Part shown: one piece after another, positions 27,775 to 37,438 of the stretch | How positions within the stretch are numbered: the first letter of the stretch is position 1 | Layout: every line of letters begins with the position of its first letter | Assembly (NCBI RefSeq): GCF_019645835.1 | Contig: NZ_CP080998.1 | Span: 3,782,001 to 3,846,000 of the forward strand | Direction: 5' to 3' | DNA length: 64,000 bases | Origin: Mycolicibacterium holsaticum DSM 44478 = JCM 12374 | Lineage (GTDB): Bacteria > Actinomycetota > Actinomycetes > Mycobacteriales > Mycobacteriaceae | Notes under the pieces: generated by a model | Seen by the model: the letters and a program-made list of their open reading frames with translations, nothing else | Database searches by the model: none | What the model was told of the DNA's origin: nothing | Position numbers and translations under genes: made by a program

Positions 27775-28133
27775 ATTGGCTGTACGGCCGGCCGACCGCG
27801 GCCGAACTCGTCGCCGCCGTAGCCGGGTTCCTGGAGAACGACGTGCGCGGCGCCACCGGTCCGGACAGTGCGCTGCCCGACGCCGCCCAGCTCAACTTCC
27901 ACGCCCGGGTGGCGGCCAATGTGCTGCGCATCGTCGAACGCGAACTGCTCGACACCTCCGCCGGCGAAGTCACCGCCGCGCTGGCCGGACTGGGATACCA
28001 AGACGAACCGCAGCTGGCCGCCGCGATCCGCGCCGGCGAGTTGGACGGCCGCGCCGAGGAAGTGCTGCCGGTGCTGCGCACCCTGGTCCGCCACCGCCTC
28101 GACGCCGCGCATCCCGGCTACGCCGACGGGTGA
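27771..28133 (+). CDS. Small DUF6285-like protein (LvaB type)
   Basis: The 120-residue protein begins MNWLYGRPTAAELVAAVAGF and is all-helical with conserved LNFHARVAANVLRIVERE in its centre. Small proteins of this type follow the kinase gene in acyl-CoA dehydrogenase-kinase operons; LvaB is needed for LvaA kinase activity in Pseudomonas. The family name is from memory of such operons. Its start overlaps the kinase stop. A hairpin begins at its own stop codon, marking the end of the operon. Confidence 0.72.
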   Translation: MNWLYGRPTAAELVAAVAGFLENDVRGATGPDSALPDAAQLNFHARVAANVLRIVERELLDTSAGEVTAALAGLGYQDEPQLAAAIRAGELDGRAEEVLPVLRTLVRHRLDAAHPGYADG

Positions 28134-28180
28134 TTTGTGTGCGTCAAGGAGCGATGAGCGCGCCTAAACGCACACAAATC
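28132..28180. terminator. Perfect 13-bp hairpin at the end of the catabolic operon
   Basis: GATTTGTGTGCGT (28132-28144) and ACGCACACAAATC (28168-28180) form perfect arms with a 23-base loop. The left arm overlaps the stop codon of the DUF6285-like gene. It has no U-tract and is likely a mycobacterial-type terminator or REP-like hairpin. Confidence 0.6.
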
Positions 28181-28266
28181 CCTCAAAGCCGCCGGATGCG
28201 GACCCGGCCTTGTAGGCGTCGTCGAATAGCGAGAGAGTGGGTGTCACGTCCATGCCGCCAGTGTTC

Positions 28267-28288
28267 GACCTCAACGGCTGTTGAGGTC
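28267..28288. promoter_or_regulatory. Palindrome GACCTCAA-N6-TTGAGGTC before the NTF2-like gene
   Basis: Perfect 8-bp arms end 14 bases before ATG 28303, overlapping the region upstream of its GGGAGG ribosome binding site. It is a candidate operator. Confidence 0.55.
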
Positions 28289-28302
28289 AAGGGAGGATCG
28301 AT

Positions 28303-28713
28303 ATGGCCGCCGACTCCAAGGTCGTCACCGAGGTCGCCAACCGCCTTTTCGACGCCATCGAAAAGGGCGACGCCGCGACCGTCGGGCAGCTGTGGAGCGA
28401 CGACGTGGTGGTCTGGAAGGTCGCCGACCGCGACCGCGACAAGGACCGGGCGCTGCGGATCATCACGTGGTTCCTGGATACGACGACCGACCGTCGCTAC
28501 GAGATCCTCGAGCGCAGGCTGTTCGACGGCGGGTTCGTGCAGCAGCACGTCCTGCACGCCAACGGTCGCAACGGGGCAACGATCGCCATGCGGGTCTGCA
28601 TCGTGATCAAAGTGGACACCGACGGCCTGATCCGCCGCATCGATGAGTACTTCGATCCCGCGCAGATCGCCCCGCTGCTCGATGCGACGCCTACCCCGGA
28701 AAGGGCGACCTGA
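28303..28713 (+). CDS. NTF2/SnoaL-like family protein
   Basis: The 136-residue protein has the cone-shaped NTF2-like fold pattern: an N-terminal helix pair (VVTEVANRLFDAIEKGDAAT), the FGQLWSDDVV-type strand (VGQLWSDDVVVWKV) and a C-terminal IRRIDEYFDPAQIAPLL. Members include isomerases, dehydratases and ligand-binding proteins, so no reaction is assigned. A strong GGGAGG site precedes ATG. It is followed by the YceI gene with a one-base gap. Confidence 0.75.
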   Translation: MAADSKVVTEVANRLFDAIEKGDAATVGQLWSDDVVVWKVADRDRDKDRALRIITWFLDTTTDRRYEILERRLFDGGFVQQHVLHANGRNGATIAMRVCIVIKVDTDGLIRRIDEYFDPAQIAPLLDATPTPERAT

Positions 28714-28714
28714 C

Positions 28715-29248
28715 ATGACACGCGTTCAGGAACTTCTCAGCGACCCGACAGCGGCCGGCGAATGGCGCCTCGTGCCCGACAAGTCCACCGTCGCTGTCAA
28801 CGTCAAATCGATGTGGGGTCTGGTGCCGGTCAAGGGCCGGTTCACCGAGCTCAGCGGTGAGGCTCAACTCGGGGGCGGACCAACGATTTTCGGGCGCGTC
28901 GACATCAAGGCCGCGTCGCTGCGAACCGGTATCCGCAAGCGTGACACCCATCTGCACTCCGGCGACTTCTTCGACGCGCAGAAATACCCCGATATCACCG
29001 TAGAAATCAACGAGCTGACGGCCGCCGGCGGCGACACCGTCGACCTGCGCGGACAACTCACGGTCAAAGACACCGTCAAACCGCTGTCGCTGACCGCTCA
29101 TGTCACGGTGCTCGACGAGCAGGCGGTGCGGTTCATCACGTCGAGCCGTGTCGACCGCCAGGAGTTCGGCGTCGACGGCAACATGATGGGGATGATCGTT
29201 GACATTGCGACGATCTCGGGCGACATCGTGTTCCGGCGCGTGGGCTAG
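28715..29248 (+). CDS. YceI-family lipid-binding protein
   Basis: The 177-residue protein has the YceI lipocalin-like pattern: W-x-(L)VPDKSTVAVNVKSMWGL near residues 17-36, IKAASLRTGIRKRDTHLHSGDFFDAQKYP in the middle and TVKDTVKPLSLTAHV. YceI proteins bind isoprenoid chains in a hydrophobic barrel. There is no signal peptide, so it is probably cytoplasmic. It starts one base after the NTF2-like gene and appears co-transcribed with it. Confidence 0.85.
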   Translation: MTRVQELLSDPTAAGEWRLVPDKSTVAVNVKSMWGLVPVKGRFTELSGEAQLGGGPTIFGRVDIKAASLRTGIRKRDTHLHSGDFFDAQKYPDITVEINELTAAGGDTVDLRGQLTVKDTVKPLSLTAHVTVLDEQAVRFITSSRVDRQEFGVDGNMMGMIVDIATISGDIVFRRVG

Positions 29249-29263
29249 CCGTACCATCGGCGC

Positions 29264-29665
29264 ATGGTCGAGTCATCGCGTCCGTTGCGGATCCTGGTTT
29301 ACAGCGACAATCCACGGGTCAGGGAGCAGGTCAAACTGGCACTCGGCAAGCGGGTGCACCCCGATCTGCCCGAGTTGACCTATGTCGAGATCGCCACCGG
29401 CCCGATGGTGATCCGGCAGATGGACAAGGGCGGGTTCGACCTCGTGATCCTCGACGGCGAGGCCGCCCCCGTCGGCGGCATGGGAATCGCCAAACAACTC
29501 AAGGATGAGATCGCCGACTGCCCACCGATCCTGGTGCTGACCGGACGCGCCGACGACGCGTGGCTGGCCCGGTGGTCACGCGCGGAGGCAGCGGTCCCCC
29601 ACCCGATCGATCCGATCCGTTTGGGCGATGCCGTGACCTCGCTGCTGCGCACGCCGGTGCGGTAG
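29264..29665 (+). CDS. Stand-alone atypical receiver-domain protein (Rv3143-like)
   Basis: The 133-residue protein is a response-regulator receiver domain without an output domain. It has Asp15 (YSDNP), the phosphoacceptor-position Asp64 (VILDGEA) and Thr93 (VLTGR). The conserved Lys near the end of beta-5 is replaced, with VPHPIDP at 111-117, so it is atypical. It precedes nuoA by 166 bases, as Rv3143 precedes nuo in M. tuberculosis. A signalling or protein-interaction role tied to respiration is plausible. No partner histidine kinase is in the window. Confidence 0.85.
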   Translation: MVESSRPLRILVYSDNPRVREQVKLALGKRVHPDLPELTYVEIATGPMVIRQMDKGGFDLVILDGEAAPVGGMGIAKQLKDEIADCPPILVLTGRADDAWLARWSRAEAAVPHPIDPIRLGDAVTSLLRTPVR

Positions 29666-29831
29666 CCAGAATCGGCGAAATATGCTGTCCCACTTGCCTA
29701 TTCAAGGCACGACAACATAGCCGGTCGCGGCCAATAGCGATACTAACCAAAAGGCGTGGCGCTGATCGCAAAGCCCGCTAGGGTGTGGGTAAGCTCACAT
29801 CGACAGCCCACGTAGGGAGCGATTTCGCGGT

Positions 29832-30206
29832 ATGGATTTATACACGCCAATCCTGGTGCTTGGCGCTATTGCGGCTGCGTTCGCGGTCGGCTCGGTAGGC
29901 ATTGCGTTGCTTGTCGGTCCCCGCCGCTACAACCGGTCGAAACTCGAGGCCTACGAATGCGGGATCGAACCGCTGCCGCAGGACGATCCGTCGCGCCACG
30001 GAATCGGACAACGCTTTCCGATCAAGTACTACCTGACCGCGATGTTGTTCATCATCTTCGACATCGAGATCGTGTTCCTGTACCCGTGGGCGGTCGCATT
30101 CGACAGCCTGGGCCTGTTTGCACTGGTAGAGATGCTGCTGTTCATGGCGACGGTGTTCGTGGCCTACGCCTACGTGTGGCGGCGAGGAGGCCTGACATGG
30201 GACTAG
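29832..30206 (+). CDS. nuoA: NADH-quinone oxidoreductase subunit A
   Basis: NuoA is a small membrane subunit at the junction of the arms of complex I. The 124-residue protein has three membrane helices (about 5-27, 65-85 and 92-115) and the conserved loop [10 protein letters not shown] (near residue 41) followed by [19 protein letters not shown]. It begins the complete 14-gene nuo operon, after a 166-base region expected to contain the promoter. The stop overlaps nuoB by 10 bases. Confidence 0.96.
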   Translation: MDLYTPILVLGAIAAAFAVGSVGIALLVGPRRYNRSKLEAYECGIEPLPQDDPSRHGIGQRFPIKYYLTAMLFIIFDIEIVFLYPWAVAFDSLGLFALVEMLLFMATVFVAYAYVWRRGGLTWD

Positions 30207-30751
30207 AGGAAAAGCTGCCCGCCGGAATTTTGCTGTCCACCGTCGAGACGGTGGCCGGCTATATCCGCAAGGGCTCGTTGTGGCCGGCCACCTTCGGCCT
30301 GGCCTGCTGCGCCATCGAGATGATGGCCACGGCCGGTCCGCGGTTCGACATCTCCCGCTTCGGCATGGAGCGGTTCTCGGCGACGCCGCGGCAGGCCGAT
30401 CTGATGATCGTCGCAGGTCGGGTCAGCCAGAAGATGGCGCCGGTGCTGCGGCAGATCTACGACCAGATGGTCGAACCCAAGTGGGTGCTGGCGATGGGGG
30501 TCTGCGCGTCCTCAGGCGGAATGTTCAACAACTACGCGATCGTGCAGGGCGTCGACCACGTCGTTCCGGTCGACATCTACCTGCCCGGCTGCCCACCCCG
30601 GCCCGAGATGTTGCTGCACGCGATCCTCAAGCTGCACGACAAGATTCAGGAGATGCCGCTCGGCGTCAACCGCGAGGAAGCGGTCCGCGAAGCCGAACGG
30701 GCGGCGCTGGCGATTCCCCCCACCATCGAGCTCAAAGGTTTGTTGCGGTGA
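30197..30751 (+). CDS. nuoB: NADH-quinone oxidoreductase subunit B
   Basis: NuoB carries cluster N2, the last iron-sulfur centre before quinone. The 184-residue protein has all four ligands: Cys37 and Cys38 ([10 protein letters not shown]), Cys103 (GVCASSGG) and Cys132 (GCPPRPE). ATG 30197 lies inside the nuoA end. The longer frame upstream is not used. The start of nuoC overlaps its stop. Confidence 0.97.
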   Translation: MGLEEKLPAGILLSTVETVAGYIRKGSLWPATFGLACCAIEMMATAGPRFDISRFGMERFSATPRQADLMIVAGRVSQKMAPVLRQIYDQMVEPKWVLAMGVCASSGGMFNNYAIVQGVDHVVPVDIYLPGCPPRPEMLLHAILKLHDKIQEMPLGVNREEAVREAERAALAIPPTIELKGLLR

Positions 30752-31437
30752 GCGAGAACGGAAGCGACGCCTCAGCCGACGTACCCGAGATCATCGGCGT
30801 GCGCCGCGGCATGTTCGGCGTGGAAGGCACCGGCGACACCTCGGGCTACGGCCGCCTGGTCCAGCCCGTCGCGCTGCCGGGCGGCACACCGCGCCCCTAC
30901 GGCGGATATTTCGACGACGTCGTCGACAAACTGCAGGCCGTGCTGGGCGATGACGGCTACGCGGAGTCGATCGAGCGGGTGGTGGTGTACCGCGAGCAGC
31001 TGACGCTGGAGGTGTTCCGCGGGCAGTTGCCCACGGTGGCGCAGGCGTTGCGTGACGATCCCGGGCTGCGCTTCGAGCTGTCTCTTGGCGTCAGCGGGGT
31101 GCACTATCCCGACGATGCCGGACGCGAACTGCACGCCTTCTACCCGCTGATGTCGATCACCCACAACCGGCGGATCCATCTGGAGGTGGCGGCACCGGAC
31201 AGCGACCCGCACATTCCGTCGCTGTTCGGGGTGTATCCGACCGTCGACTGGCACGAACGTGAGACCTACGACTTCTTCGGGATCATCTTCGACGGCCATC
31301 CGGCGCTGACCCGCATCGAGATGCCCGACGACTGGGTCGGGCACCCGCAACGCAAGGACTACCCGTTGGGCGGCATCCCGGTGGAATACCACGGCGCCGA
31401 GATCCCGCCGCCCGATCAGCGGAGGGCCTACAACTGA
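30748..31437 (+). CDS. nuoC: NADH-quinone oxidoreductase subunit C
   Basis: NuoC is a peripheral-arm subunit beside the quinone site. The 229-residue protein has the 30-kDa subunit signature [20 protein letters not shown] and the [13 protein letters not shown] ending. There is an N-terminal extension of about 60 residues typical of mycobacteria. GTG at 30748 overlaps the nuoB stop, and the stop overlaps the nuoD ATG by one base. Confidence 0.96.
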   Translation: MSENGSDASADVPEIIGVRRGMFGVEGTGDTSGYGRLVQPVALPGGTPRPYGGYFDDVVDKLQAVLGDDGYAESIERVVVYREQLTLEVFRGQLPTVAQALRDDPGLRFELSLGVSGVHYPDDAGRELHAFYPLMSITHNRRIHLEVAAPDSDPHIPSLFGVYPTVDWHERETYDFFGIIFDGHPALTRIEMPDDWVGHPQRKDYPLGGIPVEYHGAEIPPPDQRRAYN

Positions 31438-32795
31438 TGAGCGCATCCCCCACCCCGCCCGGACAGGGCGGAGTTACCCCTTCGGGCGCATCCGGTGACG
31501 GACCGGTTGTCATTGTCGGCGGCCAGGATTGGGACCAGGTCGTGCAGGCGGCCAGGGACGCGGCCGCGACGCACGCGGGCGAACGGGTCGTCGTCAACAT
31601 GGGGCCGCAGCACCCCTCGACCCACGGCGTGCTGCGGCTCATCCTCGAGATCGAGGGTGAGACGATCATCCAGGCCCGCTGCGGAATCGGCTACCTGCAC
31701 ACCGGGATCGAGAAGAACCTGGAGTTCCGCAACTGGACTCAGGGGGTCACGTTCGTGACCCGGATGGACTACCTCGCACCGTTTTTCAACGAGACGGCGT
31801 ACTGCCTCGGCGTCGAACGGCTGCTGGGCGTCACCGGCGACATCCCGGAGCGGGCCAGCGTCATCCGGGTGATGATGATGGAGCTCAACCGGATCTCGTC
31901 GCATCTGGTGGCGTTGGCCACCGGCGGTATGGAACTGGGCGCGATGAGCGCGATGTTCTACGGCTTCCGCGAGCGCGAGCTGGTGCTGAACATCTTCGAA
32001 GCGGTGAGCGGGCTGCGGATGAACAGCGCCTACGTTCGTCCCGGCGGGGTGGCCGTGGACCTTCCCGACGACGCGATTCCCCAGATCCGCGATCTGCTCG
32101 AGTTGATGCCGAAGCGGCTGAAGGACCTCGAGAACCTGCTCAACGAGAACTACATCTGGAAGGCGCGCACCCAGGGCATCGGCTACCTGGACCTGACCGG
32201 GTGTATGGCGCTGGGCATCACCGGCCCCTGCCTGCGCTCGACCGGCCTGCCCCACGACCTGCGGAAGTCCCAACCCTATTGCGGTTACGAGACTTACGAT
32301 TTCGACGTCATCACCGATGACGGGTGCGACTCCTACGGCCGCTACATCATCAGGGTCAAGGAGATGCACGAGTCGCTCAAGATCGTCGAGCAGTGTCTGG
32401 ACCGGCTCAAGCCGGGCCCGGTGATGCTGGAAGACAAGAAGTTGGCGTGGCCGGCCGATCTCAAAGTCGGCCCCGACGGCCTTGGCAACTCCCCCGAGCA
32501 CATCGCGAAGATCATGGGACATTCCATGGAGGGGCTGATCCACCACTTCAAGCTCGTGACGGAAGGGATCCGGGTCCCCGCCGGCCAGGTGTACACCGCA
32601 ATCGAGTCGCCCCGCGGTGAACTGGGTGTCCACATGGTGTCCGACGGCGGCACCCGCCCCTATCGGGTGCACTACCGCGACCCGTCGTTCAACAACCTGC
32701 AGGCCGTAGCGGCGATGTGCGAAGGCGGCATGGTCGCCGATTTGATCACCGCGGTGGCATCGATCGATCCGGTGATGGGCGGGGTGGATAGGTGA
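31437..32795 (+). CDS. nuoD: NADH-quinone oxidoreductase subunit D
   Basis: NuoD is the 49-kDa subunit that forms the quinone-reduction pocket with NuoB. The 452-residue protein has [15 protein letters not shown] (near residue 52), with the quinone-site His in HPSTHG, the [12 protein letters not shown] segment and a C-terminal [10 protein letters not shown]. Its ATG overlaps the nuoC stop and its stop overlaps nuoE by four bases. Length is normal. Confidence 0.97.
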   Translation: MSASPTPPGQGGVTPSGASGDGPVVIVGGQDWDQVVQAARDAAATHAGERVVVNMGPQHPSTHGVLRLILEIEGETIIQARCGIGYLHTGIEKNLEFRNWTQGVTFVTRMDYLAPFFNETAYCLGVERLLGVTGDIPERASVIRVMMMELNRISSHLVALATGGMELGAMSAMFYGFRERELVLNIFEAVSGLRMNSAYVRPGGVAVDLPDDAIPQIRDLLELMPKRLKDLENLLNENYIWKARTQGIGYLDLTGCMALGITGPCLRSTGLPHDLRKSQPYCGYETYDFDVITDDGCDSYGRYIIRVKEMHESLKIVEQCLDRLKPGPVMLEDKKLAWPADLKVGPDGLGNSPEHIAKIMGHSMEGLIHHFKLVTEGIRVPAGQVYTAIESPRGELGVHMVSDGGTRPYRVHYRDPSFNNLQAVAAMCEGGMVADLITAVASIDPVMGGVDR

Positions 32796-33655
32796 GCGTG
32801 TTTCTCGAGCTAGGTCAGCGACCCGACGAACCTGGCCCACCGATCCACGGTCCTGCCACATATCCCGACGACGTCACGGCGCGGTTGGCCGCTGACGCCG
32901 AGAAGATCATCGCGCGCTACCCGCAGTCGCGCTCGGCCCTGTTGCCGCTGCTGCACCTGGTGCAGTCCGAGGACGGCTGCCTCACCTCGGCGGGCATCAC
33001 TTTCTGCGCCAATCAGTTAGGGCTCACCGACGCCGAAGTCACCGCAGTGGCCACGTTTTACACGATGTACCGGCGTACGCCGACGGGTGAGTATCTGGTC
33101 GGCGTCTGCACCAACACGTTGTGCGCGGTCATGGGCGGTGACGCGATTCTGGATGCGCTGCAAGATCATCTGGGCGTGCACGCCGGCGAGACGACCGAAG
33201 ACGGCCGCGTCACGCTGGATCACATCGAATGCAACGCCGCCTGCGACTACGCGCCGGTCGTGATGGTCAACTGGGAGTTCTTCGACAACCAAACACCGGC
33301 TTCGGCCCGCGACCTGGTCGACGGGTTACGCGCGGGAGATCCGCCGGAGCCCACCCGCGGCGCACCGCTGTGCACGTTCCGCGAGACCGCACGCACGCTG
33401 GCCGGCCTGCCCGATTCGCGGACCGGCGGCGACCGGACCGGCGACGCCACGCTCGTGGGTCTGCGCGTGGCGCACGAACGCGGCATGGCCGCCCCCGACC
33501 CCGACACCGCGGCCGCACCCGGCGGCGCACCCGACGACGAGAAGGCGGCTGCCGAAGCGACGCAAGACGCTCCGGCGCCGGCTCCGGCAGCGACGGTCCC
33601 ACCCAAGCCGGACACCGCTGAAACCAACCCAGACGCAACGGATTCGCAGAAATGA
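32792..33655 (+). CDS. nuoE: NADH-quinone oxidoreductase subunit E
   Basis: NuoE holds the [2Fe-2S] cluster N1a of the NADH-oxidising module. The ligands are Cys106 and Cys111 (VCTNTLC) and Cys147 and Cys151 (CNAAC). The 287-residue protein carries a C-terminal tail of about 90 residues rich in Ala, Pro, Asp and Glu, longer than in most bacteria but usual in mycobacteria. GTG start overlaps nuoD, and the stop overlaps nuoF. Confidence 0.96.
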   Translation: MSVFLELGQRPDEPGPPIHGPATYPDDVTARLAADAEKIIARYPQSRSALLPLLHLVQSEDGCLTSAGITFCANQLGLTDAEVTAVATFYTMYRRTPTGEYLVGVCTNTLCAVMGGDAILDALQDHLGVHAGETTEDGRVTLDHIECNAACDYAPVVMVNWEFFDNQTPASARDLVDGLRAGDPPEPTRGAPLCTFRETARTLAGLPDSRTGGDRTGDATLVGLRVAHERGMAAPDPDTAAAPGGAPDDEKAAAEATQDAPAPAPAATVPPKPDTAETNPDATDSQK

Positions 33656-35001
33656 CCGCACTGACACCCGTGCTCAGCAAGTACTGGGACGAACCGGAGC
33701 CATGGTCACTGGACACCTATCGACGGCACGGCGGTTACCGCGCCCTCGAAAAGGCGTTGGCCATGCCCCCCGACGACGTCATCGCGCTGGTGAAGGACTC
33801 CGGCCTGCGCGGTCGCGGCGGCGCGGGCTTCCCGACCGGCACCAAGTGGTCGTTCATTCCGCAGGAGCGAGGCTTGCCGAGCGACCAGACGGCCGGGGAC
33901 GACACCGGGGCGGGTGCCAAGCCGCACTACCTCGTCATCAACGCCGACGAGTCAGAACCCGGTACCTGCAAAGACATTCCGCTGATGCTGACGACACCGC
34001 ACTTCTTGATCGAGGGTGCGATCATCGCGTCGTATGCCATCCGGGCGCACCACGCGTTCATCTATCTGCGCGGTGAGGTGGTTCCGGTGCTGCGCCGGCT
34101 CAATGCCGCGGTGGCCGAGGCGTACGAGGCCGGCTACCTAGGCGACGATGTCGGGGGTTCGGGATTCGATCTGCAGTTGATCGTGCACGCCGGCGCGGGC
34201 GCGTACATCTGCGGTGAGGAGACCGCGTTGCTCGACTCGTTGGAGGGCCGACGCGGTCAGCCGCGGCTGCGTCCGCCGTTCCCCGCGGTGGCCGGGTTGT
34301 ACGCCTGCCCGACCGTGGTCAACAACGTGGAGTCCATCGCCAGCGTGCCACCGATCGTGCTCAACGGCGTGGACTGGTTCCGGTCGATGGGCACGGAGAA
34401 ATCTCCTGGCTTCACGCTGTATTCGCTGTCCGGGCACGTCACCAACCCCGGGCAGTACGAGGCGCCGCTCGGCATCACTCTGCGTGAACTGCTCGAGTAC
34501 GCCGGGGGCGTGCGCGCGGGCCACAAGCTGAAGTTCTGGACCCCCGGCGGTTCGTCGACCCCGCTGTTGACCGATGAACACCTCGACGTGCCACTGGATT
34601 ACGAGGGCATGGCCGGTGCAGGCACCATGCTCGGCACCAAGGCGCTGCAGATCTTCGACGAGACCACATGCGTGGTGCGGGCGGTTCGCCGTTGGACCGA
34701 CTTCTATGCACACGAGTCGTGCGGCAAGTGCACACCGTGCCGCGAGGGCACCTACTGGCTCGCCCAGGTCTACGAGCGTCTGGAGACAGGTGCCGGTACG
34801 GCCGCCGACATCGAGAAGCTTCTCGACATCTCCGACAACATCTACGGACGAGCGTTCTGCGCGTTGGGCGACGGTGCGACGGCTCCGATCACGTCTTCGA
34901 TCCAGTACTTCCGCGACGAATACGTCGCCCATCTGAACGGCGGCTGCCCGTTCGACCCGCACGCCTCGACGTTGATGGCCACCGAAGGGGCGGGCGTGTG
35001 A
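33652..35001 (+). CDS. nuoF: NADH-quinone oxidoreductase subunit F
   Basis: NuoF binds NADH and FMN and carries [4Fe-4S] cluster N3. The 449-residue protein has the Gly-rich RGRGGAGFPTGTKW (NADH/FMN site), AGAGAYICGEETALLDSLEG and the cluster motif SCGKCTPCREGTYW with a later Cys in AFCALGDG. ATG at 33652 overlaps the nuoE stop. A 43-base gap separates it from nuoG. Confidence 0.97.
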   Translation: MTALTPVLSKYWDEPEPWSLDTYRRHGGYRALEKALAMPPDDVIALVKDSGLRGRGGAGFPTGTKWSFIPQERGLPSDQTAGDDTGAGAKPHYLVINADESEPGTCKDIPLMLTTPHFLIEGAIIASYAIRAHHAFIYLRGEVVPVLRRLNAAVAEAYEAGYLGDDVGGSGFDLQLIVHAGAGAYICGEETALLDSLEGRRGQPRLRPPFPAVAGLYACPTVVNNVESIASVPPIVLNGVDWFRSMGTEKSPGFTLYSLSGHVTNPGQYEAPLGITLRELLEYAGGVRAGHKLKFWTPGGSSTPLLTDEHLDVPLDYEGMAGAGTMLGTKALQIFDETTCVVRAVRRWTDFYAHESCGKCTPCREGTYWLAQVYERLETGAGTAADIEKLLDISDNIYGRAFCALGDGATAPITSSIQYFRDEYVAHLNGGCPFDPHASTLMATEGAGV

Positions 35002-35044
35002 GAAACGTGCACACAAGAACTCACCCAGCGGTAAAGGTCGGTAG

Positions 35045-37438
35045 ATGACGCAGACAGCTGACTCAGGTATCGGCGCCGATCAAGTCGAGATGGTGAACCT
35101 CACCATCGATGACGTCGAGATCAGCGTTCCCAAGGGCACGTTGGTGATTCGGGCCGCGGAATTGATCGGCGTCCAGATCCCACGGTTCTGTGACCACCCG
35201 CTGCTGGATCCGGTGGGGGCGTGCAGGCAATGCCTGGTCGACGTCGAAGGGCAACGTAAGCCGATGGCGTCGTGCACGATCACCTGCACACCCGGCATGG
35301 TGGTACGCACCCAGCACACGTCGGAGGTCGCCGACAAGGCTCAGCACGGAATCATGGAGTTCCTGCTGATCAACCACCCGCTGGACTGCCCGGTGTGCGA
35401 CAAGGGCGGCGAATGCCCGCTGCAGAACCAGGCCATGAGCAACGGCCGGCCGGAAACCCGTTTCGAGGACGTCAAGCGGACCTTCCCCAAGCCGATCAAC
35501 GTCTCCTCGCAGGTGCTGTTGGACCGCGAGCGCTGCGTGATGTGCGCGCGGTGCACCCGGTTCTCTGAGCAGATCGCCGGAGACCCGTTCATCGACCTGC
35601 TGGAACGCGGTGCGCTGCAGCAGGTCGGCATCGCGCAGGACGAGCCGTTCGAATCGTATTTCTCCGGCAACACCGTGCAGATCTGTCCCGTCGGCGCGCT
35701 CACCGGCGCGGCGTACCGGTTCCGGGCCCGGCCGTTCGACCTGGTGTCCAGTCCCAGCGTGTGCGAGCACTGCGCGTCGGGTTGCGCGCAGCGCACCGAC
35801 CACCGCCGCGGAAAAGTGATGCGGCGCTTGGCCGGCGACGATCCGCAGGTCAACGAGGAATGGAACTGCGACAAGGGGCGCTGGGCGTTCACCTATGCCA
35901 CCCAGGGCGACCGCATCACCACCCCGCTGCTGCGTGAGGACAACGGCGAGCTGCGACCCGCCTCCTGGTCGGAGGCGCTTGCGGTGGCCGGGGCCGGCCT
36001 GGCGGCAGCCGACGGTAACGCCGGTGTGCTCGTCGGTGGGCGGGTCACGGTGGAGGACGCTTACGCCTACGCCAAGTTCGCCCGGATCGCGCTGAGCACC
36101 AACGACATCGACTTCCGCGCCCGCCCGCACAGCGCCGAGGAAGCCGACTTCCTGGCCAGCCAGGTCGCCGGGCAGCCGATGACGGTCACCTACACCGACC
36201 TGGAGAACGCGCCCGCGGTGCTGCTGGTCGGCTTCGAACCGGAAGAGGAGTCGCCGATCGTCTTCCTGCGGCTGCGCAAGGCGGTCCGCAAGAAGGCACT
36301 GCAGGTCATCTCCGTCGCGCCGTTCGCCACCCGCAGCCTGACCAAACTGAACGGACGCCTTATCGCGGCGGGGCCCGGTGGCGAGGCCGCCGCACTTCAG
36401 CGCCTGGTCGACGACGAACAGCTGAAGCTGCCGGGTGCGGTCATCCTTGTCGGCGAACGGCTGGCCACCTCGCCTGGGGCCCTTTCCGCCGCAAGCCGAT
36501 TGGCCGCGCAAACCGGTGCCCGCCTGGCGTGGATACCGCGCCGCGCGGGCGAGCGGGGCGCCGCGGAGGCCGGCGCGCTGCCGAACCTGCTGCCCGGCGG
36601 GCGGCCGGTCAACGATGCCACCGCCCGCGAACAGACCGCGGCGGCATGGAATGTCGACGACCTGCCAAGCACACCGGGCCGTGACACCGCGGCGATCCTT
36701 GATGCGGCCCGCCGCGGCGAACTGGGCGCCCTGCTGGTCGGCGGTGTGGAACTGGCCGATCTGCCCGACCCCGACCTCGCGCTGGCCGCGCTGGAGGCCA
36801 CCCCGTTCGTGGTGAGCCTCGAACTTCGGGAAAGCGCGGTCACCGCGGTCGCCGATGTGGTGTTCCCCGTCGCGCCGGTGGTGGAAAAGGGCGGCTCGTA
36901 CATGAACTGGGAGGGCAGGCTTCGCCCGTTCGAGCCGTCGTTGCAGACCAACGCCATCCCGGACGCTCGCGTGCTGGGCTATCTGGCTGACGAACTCGGC
37001 GTCGCGCTGAACATGACGAACCCGTTGACCGCCGGTGACGAGTTGGCGCGGCTGGGAATGTGGGCAGGACAGCGTCCCGCGGCACCAGACGTTAGCGCGG
37101 CCGCGCCTGCCGCGCCGGCGGCAGGTCAAGCCGTGTTGGCGGGGTGGCGCATGCTGCTCGACGCCGGACGCCTGCAGGACGGCGAACCGCACCTGGCCGG
37201 GACCGCACGCACCCCGGTCGCGCGGCTGTCGGCGACGACGGCGGCTGAAATCGGGGCCGGTGAGGGCGATCCGGTGACGGTGCGCACCGATCGCGGGGCG
37301 ATCACGCTGCCGTTGGCGATCACCGACATCGCCGACCGCGTCGTGTGGCTGCCGCTGAACTCTGCAGGCTCGGCGGTGCACCAGAGCCTGGGCGTGACAG
37401 CAGGAGCCGTGGTTTCGATAGGGCGGGCAGAACCATGA
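35045..37438 (+). CDS. nuoG: NADH-quinone oxidoreductase subunit G
   Basis: NuoG carries several iron-sulfur clusters that wire electrons from FMN to N2. The 797-residue protein has the [2Fe-2S] ligands C49, C60, C63 and C77; the His-ligated [4Fe-4S] site H111/C115/C118/C124; a third cluster C164/C167/C170 with C214; and the extra N7 site C240-x2-C243-x3-C247-x27-C275 that only some bacteria keep. The C-terminal molybdopterin-oxidoreductase-like domain (about residues 235-790) has no cofactor role in complex I. The stop overlaps nuoH. Confidence 0.97.
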   Translation: MTQTADSGIGADQVEMVNLTIDDVEISVPKGTLVIRAAELIGVQIPRFCDHPLLDPVGACRQCLVDVEGQRKPMASCTITCTPGMVVRTQHTSEVADKAQHGIMEFLLINHPLDCPVCDKGGECPLQNQAMSNGRPETRFEDVKRTFPKPINVSSQVLLDRERCVMCARCTRFSEQIAGDPFIDLLERGALQQVGIAQDEPFESYFSGNTVQICPVGALTGAAYRFRARPFDLVSSPSVCEHCASGCAQRTDHRRGKVMRRLAGDDPQVNEEWNCDKGRWAFTYATQGDRITTPLLREDNGELRPASWSEALAVAGAGLAAADGNAGVLVGGRVTVEDAYAYAKFARIALSTNDIDFRARPHSAEEADFLASQVAGQPMTVTYTDLENAPAVLLVGFEPEEESPIVFLRLRKAVRKKALQVISVAPFATRSLTKLNGRLIAAGPGGEAAALQRLVDDEQLKLPGAVILVGERLATSPGALSAASRLAAQTGARLAWIPRRAGERGAAEAGALPNLLPGGRPVNDATAREQTAAAWNVDDLPSTPGRDTAAILDAARRGELGALLVGGVELADLPDPDLALAALEATPFVVSLELRESAVTAVADVVFPVAPVVEKGGSYMNWEGRLRPFEPSLQTNAIPDARVLGYLADELGVALNMTNPLTAGDELARLGMWAGQRPAAPDVSAAAPAAPAAGQAVLAGWRMLLDAGRLQDGEPHLAGTARTPVARLSATTAAEIGAGEGDPVTVRTDRGAITLPLAITDIADRVVWLPLNSAGSAVHQSLGVTAGAVVSIGRAEP

